Positions 12,247 to 23,221 of a stretch of 64,000 bases of DNA are shown piece after piece. The notes below the pieces were generated by a model, which had not been told where the DNA came from, did no database searches, and saw only the letters and a program-made list of their open reading frames with translations. The DNA comes from Marsupella aquatica (Eukaryota; Marchantiophyta). Numbering within the stretch: position 1 is the stretch's first letter; every line of letters starts with the position of its first letter. Where the stretch lies: assembly GCA_973895155.1 (NCBI GenBank), contig OZ316891.1:18352001-18416000 (forward strand), written 5' to 3'. A program made the position numbers and the translations under genes.

Positions 12247-15200
12247 ATGAAATCTGCTATGTTATCGGACCCCTGTCTGATGGAGACTTTGGGCGAAGCT
12301 AAAAATCTACTCGAGCAGGAAAAAGCTAAACTGGAGGGAAGAGAAGCACGATGTGGCGCAGGGTGCTACTTCAAGGTGAGCAGGACGATGTTCCCTGCAA
12401 AGGTAGGATTGAGAATCCAGCTAGTGATTGATGCATTCGATGCGATCCCAGGCTTTCTACAGCAGGAGGAGGAAGCTGCCGTGGCATTGGATAAGAGAAT
12501 GATGCGAAGAGCTCCTTCATTGACTTTCCGCGACGATGACCGCTACGTTCCTCTCGAATTTACGGAATCTAAAGTTCAGAATGCTTTGGACGATCCTAAT
12601 GGCTCCCCACTAGTTTTGTTGCATGGAGGACCTGGTAAAGGAAAGTCAACGTTAGCACGACATGTTGCACTTCACTATCACGGGAAGTGTAAGAGTCCAG
12701 AAGAGAATCCAGACCGAGCTTTTGAACTGGTGGCTTTCTTGGAATGCGGTCCCAAGGCTGACATCCGGGCGAGCCAATTGAAGCTTGCCAATTTGATTAG
12801 CCCAAATTCTGGAGCAACTGCTGTCCCTGAAGCGGAAGGAAAAACTGATCCTGAGGATGCAATTTGGAGGAGACTCAAAAGCCTCCTCAAACATCAGCGA
12901 ATTCTCATCGTATTGGATGATGTTTGGGAACGAGAATTTTTGCAGAAGATGCTGGACTTGCGGGGTGTTGGAGTGAAATTCTTGGTGACTTCTCAAAATC
13001 AAGATTTGTGTCGTGATTTGAGTTTGAGTCATCCGCCCATCGAAATTCAGATGGAAGATGTCAACGACAATGTTGCCATGCAAATTCTCGCCAGTCATGT
13101 GGGGTTCACAGATAAGCAAATCCCTGCACACATCCAGGTTTGCATTAACCTGTTCACTGATAGTCTGCAAGAAGTTATCGGGTGTCATTCTGCTATTTAG
13201 AAATCAATCTTGGACGTTTGAAATCCTTAATCAGGCATAAAATCGTTCTATTGCCCGGATCACGTGTCCTCTGTCTTCACTGGTGCTTTCAATTTTCATT
13301 GCAGGGACTAGCGCACAAGGTGATAGAGGGTATGGAGAAGCATCCTCTGGCTCTGGCGAGTGTAGCCAAAGAAATTGATCCCGATCGATCCCACGATGTT
13401 GAAGAGTGGGAAGCTGCATCTGAAAGTTTCTTGACAGCGCTTCAGTCCAGGATCACAAAACATACCTTTGGTATGGCATATCAAGAAAGCTTTTGGCTCA
13501 CCACGCAACGGTCTATCGAGGCAGTGAGAGAAGTGACAGACGATGCCCCAAGCTTACTTATCTTGTTACACATGTGCGAAGCACCTTCTGTTCCAGAGGA
13601 AGTCCTCAAGATTCTCTTTGTTAGCGTGGTTTGTCAGGGTGGTTCTGAAGAGTCTAATCTGTCGAGATTTAAAATTTCAATGAGGGCCTTGAGGAGCAGA
13701 GGGTTAGTAAAGATAAGCAGTCCATCACAATCATCTTATTCCTGGTCAGCGCATTCCTTACAAAAACTGTTTATGGAACATGAGATGAATGATGAGAAAG
13801 AAACACTACTCAAAGTGCGCAGAGAAACGATACTCAAAATGCTTGAAAGTGAGTTGGATGAGATAAATATTAAAGTGGGAGTGGAGAGCAAGAGCACAAC
13901 AGACGGCTCTGTGCAGGAAGACAGGATGGTTTGCATTGCTTTGTGCGCACTCTATTTTCACAAACACTACTCTGAGAAAGCTACCTTCAAGATGGACATT
14001 CTGCCTGGCCAGCTAAATAGTCTCCGGAGAAGCGCGATTGAGCCGATCACTCGATTACTAGGGATGCGCGTAAGTGGGCGTTGGAGCAAAAGTGCACAGT
14101 CGTCTGCCAAACAGGTGAGCTCAACTAGCACATTTTAATCAAGTTGATACGCACTGGATTTATTGAAGTTCATTCCAAAGTTTGTGTTTGAGTGGGAATT
14201 TCACATCAGTTTTGCTTCTCGTCAGAAGAACAGAGCTTGTGGCTTACGGTTTTGAGATCTCTAGGCACACAAGATCTTTCGCACACAAAATTTACTTTAG
14301 AGTATTGATGTTGTATGACTAGAACATTCATGACAGTTCATATAGTATGCCTAGAAAGTCTTGTTTCCCAATAAATTTCTGTTATTAATTCTCACCCCAG
14401 GAAGAGTGCTTGTGGCTTATTGTATCGAAGTTTCTAGATCTGCAAGTTGCACGCAGATGTTCTGGTTTTTACCAACATAATTTGATGTAGATTTAACAGC
14501 AAATTTCTCAAGCAAATAATCCCAAAATTCATTTTGTTTTGTGGTATCAATACTCGCCCTGAAACCAGAGTATAGGACTCTCTTTGGACTAGCATCCGGA
14601 TCTGCATTGTGCTTTTCCTAGGAGCATTTCTCACTGCTCTTGCTTTCAATCACCAGATATATCTTAGGTACATATACAAATCTGGACTACACGAGAGTGG
14701 CATCGTGTATTTATTGGCCTTGCCAGTCTCCGTCCTGCCAATGTTACAAGCTTTGCGAGATATTGCCGCTGTAGAGCAAACAACTTTGATTGGTGAAAAT
14801 TCGGGGGCTCTTCTGACGGCTCTCTTGGACTTACTCGGAAATCTGCCCGACTCAGGCGACGCCGAGATAGCGACGGCAGCAGCCAGGGTTTTATCTGAAT
14901 TTTGTCTCAACCCATTGCACAAAGCAGTCATCATATGTTCGGGGATCTTGGACACAATCTTCAAGATCCTGTCGCCTAATAACAACTCACAACTCCTAGT
15001 CGCCAGCACAAACATATTGATCAGATTGGCTTACCACAATGGTATAGGAAGGGATGAGACTGCGCAGCATCCAGGGATCCTTGATCAACTTCTCCAAGCT
15101 TTGTCCTCGGATAAAATACCTGACCTTCAGGTAGGAGCTGCACGAGCATTGAGGAACTTGACTGCATCAAACGACATCGCTAAGCGACATATCGTGAATT

Positions 15201-18200
15201 TCCCTGGGTTACTAGAGTCACTGGTGAAACTGTTGTCGAAGGATAACAGCCCTGACCTTCAGACACAGGCAGCAGTGTCGTTAGCAAACTTGGGAAGTAA
15301 TTTTGAATATGGGAAGGAAAAAATTGTCGGATGCCCCGGAGCAATTCAGCAACTTCTCGCGTCCATGTCCATGAATGATAGCCCTCTTCTTCAGCTAGGA
15401 GCAGCGAAGGCGTTGGTCAACTTGAGTGGATCAGATAATGAAATTAGTAAGCGACAGCTCGTGGATTTCCCTGGGTTACTAGAGTCACTGGTGAATCTGT
15501 TGTCGAAGGATAACAGCCCTGACCTTCAGACAGTGGCAGCAATGTCGTTAGTAAACTTGGCAAGTAATTTTGAATATGGGAAGGAAAAAATTGTCGGATG
15601 CCCCGGAGCAATTCAGCAACTTCTCGCGTCCATGTCCATGAATGATAGCCCTCTTCTTCAGCTAGGAGCAGCGAAGGCGTTGGTCAACTTGAGTGGATCA
15701 GATAATGAAATCACTAAGCGACGACTCGTGGAGTTCCCTGGGTTACTAGAGTCACTGGTGAATCTGTTGTCGAAGGATAACAGCCCTGAGTTTCAGACAG
15801 AGGCAGCAATGTCGTTAGGAAACTTGGCAAGTAATTTTGAGTATGGGAAGGAAAAAATTGTCGCATGCCCCGGAGCAATTCAGCAACTTCTCGCCTCCAT
15901 GTCGACGAATGATAGCCCTATTCTTCAGGTAGACGCAGCACAGGCGTTGACCAACTTGACTGCATCAGCTAATGAAATCACTAAGCGACGACTCGTGAAG
16001 TTCCCTGGGTTACTAGAGTCACTGGTGAAACTGTTGTCGAAGGATAACAGCCCTGACCTTCAGACACAGGCAGCAGTGTCGTTAGCAAACTTGGCAAGTA
16101 ATTTTGAGTATGGGAAGGAAAAAATTGTCGCATGCCCCGGAGCAATTCAGCAACTTCTCGCCTCCATGTCGACGAATGATAGCCCTCTTCTTCAGCTAAA
16201 CGCAGCGCATGCATTGACCAACTTGACTGCATCACGTAATGAAATCACTAAGCGACGACTCGTGAATTTGCCTGGGTTACTAGAGTCATTGGTGAATCTG
16301 TTTTCGAAGGATAACAGCCCTGAGCTTCAGTCAGAGGCGGCAAAGTCGTTAGGAAACTTGGCAGGTCATTTTGAGTATGGGAAGGAAAAAGTTGTCGCAT
16401 GCCCCGGAGCAATTCAGCAACTTCTCGCCTCCATGTCGACGAATGATAGCCCTATTCTTCAGGTACACGCAGCACAGGCGTTGACCAACTTGACTGCATC
16501 AGCTAATGAAATCACTAATGGACGACTCGTGGATTTCCCTGGGTTACTGGAGTCACTGGTGAATCTGTTGTCGAAGGATAACAGCCCTGAGCTTCAGACA
16601 GAGGCAGCAATGTCGTTGGTCAACTTGAGTGGATCTGATAATGAATTCACTAAGCGACTACTCGTGAATCTCCCTGGGATACTGGAGGAACTGGTGAAGT
16701 TATTGTCCAGGGATAATCCAGATAATCTCCAACTCGTAGCAGCACAGTTTTTACGTAATCTAGCAAATAGTCAAGTTGGTGAGAGGACGTTGACAATGAT
16801 GCATTGCTCAGGGTTATTGGAGAAGTTTTTCAAGTCAATGCCGGATGGAAAAATCGATCAGATGAGTGGCTGGGAATATTATGTAGAGGCAATGACATAC
16901 ATAGACCCTGCACGAAGTAATGGAGGACAGCTGCACTCTGCAATCGCTTATTCACGAAGAGGATATGCAAACATGATTTTAGGCCTAAACGAGGAGGCGC
17001 TGGATGATCTGAATAGAGCAAACGAAATGGAGAGTGGGGATCTTTCCACATTGCGGTACGTACTACTGCGTGTGATTGAAATGGGATGGATGGCTACATT
17101 GTGACATGTTGTGTTTCCTCCAGTTCATAAGAAGTGTGCGAATGTCTTTGAAAACAGTTGACCTAATCCGATTTGCAGGTTTTTATTTTTGAGTAAATTT
17201 AAGTGAAGGCATCGTGAAATACTAGATCAAGGAGGCCCCATTCAGATGCGTTGTATATTTTGAAGGATGGTAGAGTTAGGTTCTCATTATCAGAGACAAT
17301 CTGAAGGAATTCCAACCTATTTGGGGTTTTTTTAGCTTCAAGACTAAGTATACTTAGGATGTACCCAGTTTTGGTGGATAATAGCCTAGGGTCAATAGAT
17401 TTTTTCAAATGGTCGCGCACCTCATGAAGCAGTTATTGAAGTATGTGTGAGCAACTGTCTGTAACTGTGGAAGTAAAACAATCGCATGAGGAAGGGTACC
17501 CTAAATATGTTATAATTTTAATTATGTCTTAAGACATGCTTCGCCCTGAAACTGTGTTTAAGATTAATTCAGATGGCCAACACTGTGTGGGAGTGGGGAA
17601 CAGTCACACAAGTCCAATTATTGGCATCATGCAGCTGGATGAAGTCACATCAGAAATGCAAGCTTCTGACGATCTTCTCTGCACTTTTTGAAGCAATAAT
17701 TTAGGCCTCAAAGGAAAGAAAGGAGTAAAATACGCATCTGTAGAATGCAAACTTCATTATTGTACAGCATAAAACAAGGCTAAGGATTAAAGGCGGCAGA
17801 ATGAAGTGCAAGTAGTTTTTTCTTTTACTGTGCACGATTATTAACTAAATCTGACTTGTTTACATTTTGATCTATTTTTGTACTATCACTCTCATAAATA
17901 GCAGACACTGTTGTTTAATGCTTTTGATATACAGCATATGAGCAAGTACAATATCCACAGGGTTGTGATGTTTTAAGGACAAACTAGGCAGATGTATGAA
18001 TTTTTGCATGGAGTTGAAGAAAATGATCTGTCTTTCTAGAGTCCAGAATTGAATAAATTTAACCCACTATTAACCACTGACAACTTCTTTGTCGAGTTTG
18101 AACTGATGCCTCTCTTTGATTTCTTTCCCCGAACTGACATCTTCTTAACCTGGGATGCAGGAGCCGGTGCACTGTGAGAACAAGGCTTGGGGATTTAGAA

Positions 18201-18524
18201 GGAGCCCTTTCAGATTCTAACAGTATTATTGAAAAGCAGTGCACAGCATTTGACTTGCAAGAGAGCGGGGTTCTGAAAAGAATGATGGGAGATTTACAAG
18301 GAGCCTTGGAAGATCTCAACAGAAGCCTGGAGCTTGATCCTAATGATTATGAGGTTCTAAAACATAGAGCACATGTTAGATTTCTAATGAAGGATGAGAA
18401 TGGAGCCCATTCTGATGCTCAAATGGCCCTCGCATTGAAACCCATAAGAGTTGATGCAAGCTCCTATGGACGAGATTGTTTAGGAGTAAGTTTTGTAGAG
18501 TTCTTAGACTACGTGCTTAGATAG
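12247..18524 (+). CDS. NB-ARC-Armadillo-TPR receptor-like protein, copy 1
   Basis: Four exons join in phase: 12247-13137, 13305-14114, 14657-17055 and 18161-18524, giving 1487 residues from Met 12247. The NB-ARC domain shows P-loop GGPGKGKS (127-134), kinase-2 ILIVLDDVW (219-227), a RNBS-B-like FLVTSQ and a GLPL-like HPLALASVAKEI in exon 2. The usual MHD triplet appears as AHS (446-448). Exon 3 encodes Armadillo repeats made of 89-residue double units. Exon 4 adds TPR-like repeats. There are no LRRs. By family it should be a cytosolic immune sensor working as an ADP/ATP switch. The 5' end is uncertain: the frame continues upstream with homology to copy 2, but a TAG lies at 12148-12150. Either the gene has lost its N-terminal domain, or that AG is a splice acceptor for an unseen exon. 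The exon 3 acceptor is also provisional. Confidence 0.75.
15184..16790 (+). repeat. 267-bp tandem coding repeat (double Armadillo unit) in copy 1
   Basis: The segment reading about AAGCGACGACTCGTG recurs at 15184, 15451, 15718, 15985, 16252 and 16519, an exact 267-bp period (89 codons), without frame change. Each unit encodes two Armadillo repeats, marked by FPGLLESLVNLLSKDNSP and CPGAIQQLLASMS. Some neighbours are identical over about 150 bp (15299 and 15566 onward), which points to recent unit duplication or gene conversion. Copy 2 has the same unit at about 26287, 26551, 26819, 27086 and 27354, so unit number differs between paralogues. Confidence 0.95.
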
Positions 18525-18720
18525 GTGATTTTGTATTGACAACATTTGTGTAATACACCTTCACTGTTCACCCTAATTAATTAGTCCATTCTGATGCTCA
18601 AATGGCCCTCACATTGAAACCCATAAGTGTTGATGCAAGCTCTTATGGACGAGGTTGCTTAGGAGGAAGTTCTGTAGAGTTCTTAGACTACGTGCTTAGA
18701 TAGATGATTTCTTATTGACA
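18407..18720 (+). repeat. Tandem duplication of the C-terminal segment of copy 1
   Basis: The end of exon 4 and its 3' flank (18407-18540) recur about 179 bp downstream (18586-18720), starting CCATTCTGATGCTCAAATGG. The second copy keeps the ending CTACGTGCTTAGATAG but lies beyond the stop at 18522-18524, so it is not translated. Copy 2 has only one such segment and its similarity to copy 1 stops at about 29224, exactly where the second segment begins in copy 1. Confidence 0.9.
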
Positions 18721-18932
18721 AAGTTTGTGTTATTGCGTTTAGTATTCTACAGAACTTTCTCGTGAACAAGTATGTAAATGAAAGCTAGATTCATTTCAGA
18801 ATGTTTGTGTTCAACTAGAAGCATTCAGATTTGTCTGTATGAATTGTTCAGTAGGCATTTAAAATTTTGCCTTTAAAGTTCAGTTGGGATTCTAATTGAA
18901 TACATGTGGGAGACAGGAAGTTTTGGAGAAGC

Positions 18933-18961
18933 GGGGAGGGGAGGGGAGGGGAGGGGAGGGG
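18933..18961 (+). other. G-rich tract able to form a G-quadruplex
   Basis: Five or more GGGG runs are separated by single A bases, which satisfies the usual G4 pattern with one-base loops. It is followed by a poly-T run (about 18979-18997). It lies about 400 bp downstream of the copy 1 stop codon. Confidence 0.7.
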
Positions 18962-21900
18962 ATAAGGGAGAGAGGTAGGATTTTTTTTTTTTTTTTCTCT
19001 TTTCCAAGAAGGGGCGGTGCAGGGCCCATCAGTACCAGGCAAGGGGACAAAAGCAGGGACAAAAGCCACCCAAGCAAAAGGTACAGATTGACAGAATGCA
19101 CGGGGACTGGACAGGCTTTTGTTCAATAACAAGGCAATACTGGAATTGCAATAGATGGAATAGTGTTTATGGTTTCTCCAATATTTTGACTTGTACAAAA
19201 CTGTGTGTATTGGGTGTTTATTACAATTCCATTGTTATAATAAATTTGTTTTGTTTCAACGCCTACGGGCTTGCTGTTATGACAATACTGGAAACAACAC
19301 ATTAAGTGGGAACATTTTCGTGACTTGATCTGCAGCATAATGGCAATAGCATTCATTGGGATGATCCATAATAACATTGAATATTTAAATAGTATTCAGT
19401 AATTAGTAACATGGAATTAGTGTTGGGATAACACAGACTGAAATAGAATCAAATAATCATTAGGGGAAGTCCAGTTCCTAAAGTGGTCCATATGAACCCA
19501 GCATTGGACCAGGTATTTGTCCTCAATGACTTAGTTTTCTATATACGCCTAATGTAAATCAAAATCGGAATTGACCAAATTGAGTATCTCAATTGAGTAA
19601 ATTACCCATCGAGTAAATTACCTGCCCCTTAGTTTTTGGTTGGTAACATGGAAACAACATTGGTTAAGGGCTAATACCAAATTTCAATTAAAACCATTAA
19701 ACACAATTGGGACATGACTTGCACCTACTCATGTTCGCTCTTGTGTTGCCTAACTTCAGTGTTGGGTCTCTCTAGTTTTTGTTACCGGATTGGCCATCTC
19801 TGATTCAGCTAAGGATGAGGAGAGTTTGATAAGCAGAAACAAGATCAATGAGGACCATGAGTTTGGCATAAGCACAGACTTGTGATCTTGCTTGTGACAA
19901 GACCCTCAAAATCTAAAGCAAATGATTCGCTGAAACTAGAAAGCTAAACCCAAAGCTCAAAGGGTGATTTTGAGCACACGATTGCTTTTAGACTTTTGAG
20001 ATGGTTCAAAAGCATGTGTTTGCTAAAGGAAGGCTGCTTATATATTAGTCTCACCGTAGCATGTGCCCAAGCATGTGCAATCATTTGTAAATCAGTTATC
20101 TACCTTGCTTCACAAACGGTTGCATGACAAGATTATTTCCATATAATGGAGAGGAATTGAGCCAATGACAATTGACAACTCATTTGCTTGTGCCCATGAC
20201 CTCAAAGAAGAAGCAAAGGTGACCTTCATGACAAGTCACTTGAATGTGAAAGGAAGGTCCTCCTGATACAAGCTAGTGGCGAGACGAGTGGGGCATTGAA
20301 CACCTTAGCATTGGGCTCAACACGGGATTTTCACAGTTTTATGACAATGATAGAGTAAATCATATACAAATTAATTGTATTGTAGTCGTTATTCAAAACA
20401 ATTAGCAATATACTCAGACTTGCAATTATAAACAACACTGAAAATAACACAAGACAATACAAGACACACAAACCTCTTGGATATGAAAACTCAAGCGGCA
20501 CTTCCTTATTCACCAAGCTTCCCTTCCTGGTTTTTTTTTGCCTTCCTTTTCTTCTCACGCAATCAGATCAATTAGAAACATTCATCCTTTAGAGTTGGAT
20601 AGAAAGGGCATTGGCAAAACAGACAGGAGCAGACGTCTATGACAAACAAACAATCTGCTTTGACTAAGACCTCCACAATGCACTCCAAGGTCCAACGATG
20701 GTCCTCATAGCCAACATTGTCGTTCCACAATATACCTTGTTATGACATCCAACTCTAACTTTTGACCTATGCCTGAACATTGGAATTGGGCGGCAGGTTG
20801 GTTGCCCCTTGACTCTCTGGCTTGAACTCCAAACCTGGATACAAAACCCTTAGCTAGCCTAATCTAACCTTCAATTCCTACCAAAGCCCCATTGGCCTCC
20901 TTAGGTTACACCCTAAGCTTCCATAGCCCTTCTATAGCCCTCCAATAACAGCAACAACAATTGGAGCCCCATAAAATTGATTACCCCGGCCCTCAATATA
21001 AAGGAAAAAACCCTACACCCATGATGCATAATGTTAGCTATTTTTTGGGGAAAATTTTAAAATACTCTTCTTTGGGAATATACGTGTACCAATTTGCATA
21101 GCCCATTGCATAGTGACAAGTGTACCAATCAGAACATACCATACGTCCTATGCATGTACATGACACAAAAAACTCTGACTAACTTTTTTTTATTTAAGAC
21201 AACTTCATGGACTATGATCCATTCAACGAGGGCCTATTGTTCTTTAAAGTGAACCCAAAAATTTAACTGACCCTATTGTTTTTTTCACAAAACTTTGGAA
21301 GTCTTCCTTTAGGACCACTTAATGACCCTATATTTTGTTGCAAGTGTGGGCGCATGATGTAAATAAATGTGACACTTCCATGGAAATGACCCCACCTGAG
21401 CATAATCATGATTGTACTGTTTGTGCTCAATGCATGTAGAACAGTTTAGGGTCAAAACTCAAACACAACTTACACCACCAGAGGTTGTACTAAAAGATAT
21501 TATTTGTGTTTGAGTTCAAATATGTTTTGTGTCACGGGACCCAAAAGTTTCAAGTTTTGAGCACAAGGCCATGGCATTATGTCCGGGGGAAGATAGTAGC
21601 ACAATCTAGGAGGTTATATTTTCTCACCAATTTATCAATGATTAATTATTGAGCTTGAAACAAGACAATGGCCAAATTATCCCTTTCTACTTACTTTTTT
21701 TATTCCGGTTTTTTCATTGATTCAAAAGAGGGGACACAAGGGCCTCAAAATCAAACAAAGGGACAAAAGCCGCCCAAGCAAAGATATAGGCTATGCAAAG
21801 TGCCCAGGGGCTGGGAAAGCCATTGGGGTCGTCAGACACTTCTTCTGATCCACCATGCATGAGTAAGTATAAGGTTTTTTATTGGGTTAGTGGAAGACTT

Positions 21901-22187
21901 GTAAATTTTTGTGGAAGACTTGTAAAGGTTTGTGGAAGACTATTTGGGGTGTTCTAATCCAATTTGAGAAATGTAAGAATTACAGGGTTTTTTAAGCCAT
22001 GTATGAGAATATTCCCAAACACTTAAAGGTAGAGATATTTTTTTCTTAATATTTTGGGTGCTTATTATATATACCCAAAAACATTTCTCCAATCAGTTCA
22101 GTCCTCCTTGTCTAATGTCTTTGTTCACTTAATCATTTCATTGGGTTGGCTGAGACTACAGTGAAAGGCGTCTAGGTGCATAATGGA

Positions 22188-22370
22188 TAAGTGCAACCCA
22201 CATGTAGTCTCCAAACATTTACAGCAACTTCCTTTGTGAACATAACCTAACCGGGAAGGGATTTCCCATGCATTTACTAGAGAGTGTAGACCATGCACAC
22301 AAGAAAAAGTGCATAAATGATATCTCTTGCACTTATAGCATAGTGCATTTAGTGTATAAGTGCTAGCTGG
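22188..22370. repeat. TAAGTGCA-rich dispersed repeat, cluster 3
   Basis: Exact words lie at 22188 (plus sense) and 22328 (reverse sense), with near matches such as AAAAGTGCATAA between them. Same word family as clusters 1, 2 and 4. Confidence 0.5.
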
Positions 22371-22450
22371 TGGTGTCTTCTCTATGGAGCCTGCAGTTGG
22401 ACAAGGTTCACTGTATGAGCATGCTATGTATTGGGATTTGGGTAGCAGCC

Positions 22451-22562
22451 ACACAACTCACACTCATGCACTGGAGTCAATTACAGTAGAAAAGGGAAGG
22501 ATAGCTACACAACCCACACTCATGCACTGGTGTCAATTACAGTAGAAAAGGGAAGGATAGAG
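22451..22562. repeat. 56-bp tandem duplication
   Basis: Two nearly identical 56-bp units start ACACAACYCACACTCATGCA (22451 and 22507) and end GGGAAGGATAG. Only a few bases differ. It lies about 660 bp upstream of the copy 2 start codon. Confidence 0.95.
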
Positions 22563-23221
22563 CTGAGCATGGTCCGAAATGAAGAAAAGCGAGCAGAAAA
22601 GTAAATACAGGAGGTTCATTGGTATGCCCGTCGAGCTTCGCTTGTACCCATTTCGTCTCCAAGATTCCCCGTCTCCTCACGTTGCACTAGACTCAATGCT
22701 ATATAGAGATGGACGCTACAATACTACTAGAACTGCCACCCCGACAGTAGTAGATTCGCAGTGTTCCCTGGTCTTCCTTGAATGTGTGGATATGGATCTC
22801 CTCGAGCAATTGCATAGGAACCTACAGATTGTTTTTGCCCTGAGTTATCAATTCCATGCTTGAAGGCTAAATGTCACCAGCAGTGACGCGTGAGATCTAG
22901 GAGTTCAGACCTCGAAACATACGTCTTCCCCTCGTTATTATAGTGAGCTACCGATCGGCCTTGCCAAGGCATGAAAAGTTTTCAGCCTAACTTACTTCGA
23001 TTCGAGGCGCAAATGACTGTCACCTCTATCGTCTTCGAAACCTTGTGAAACAGTGAGTAAAAACATTGATTCCACATAAAGCTACTCCTCGTCCTTGTAA
23101 AAGCAATCATCTTGTTACTGGTACGGGAGGTTTCGGGAAAGATAATCGCGTCTTGTTGGGGTTGGAACAGAAGTCGTGAAATCGAAGGTTTGCATGAAGC
23201 AAGGTTTTAGGACGCATTTCA

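Larger units (their letters stand above)
18525..23221. other. Spacer between NB-ARC copies 1 and 2, no gene recognised
   Basis: Apart from the duplicated C-terminal segment, a G-rich tract (18933-18961), a TAAGTGCA cluster (22188-22370) and a 56-bp tandem repeat (22451-22562), the DNA is AT-rich and without convincing exons. Two places (about 19045-19110 and 21755-21815) share GGGACAAAAGCC and CCCAAGCAAA followed by similar text, suggesting fragments of one dispersed element. The stretch 19.4-21.6 kb has the look of degraded transposon DNA, but I see no LTR ends or polymerase motifs. Confidence 0.5.
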
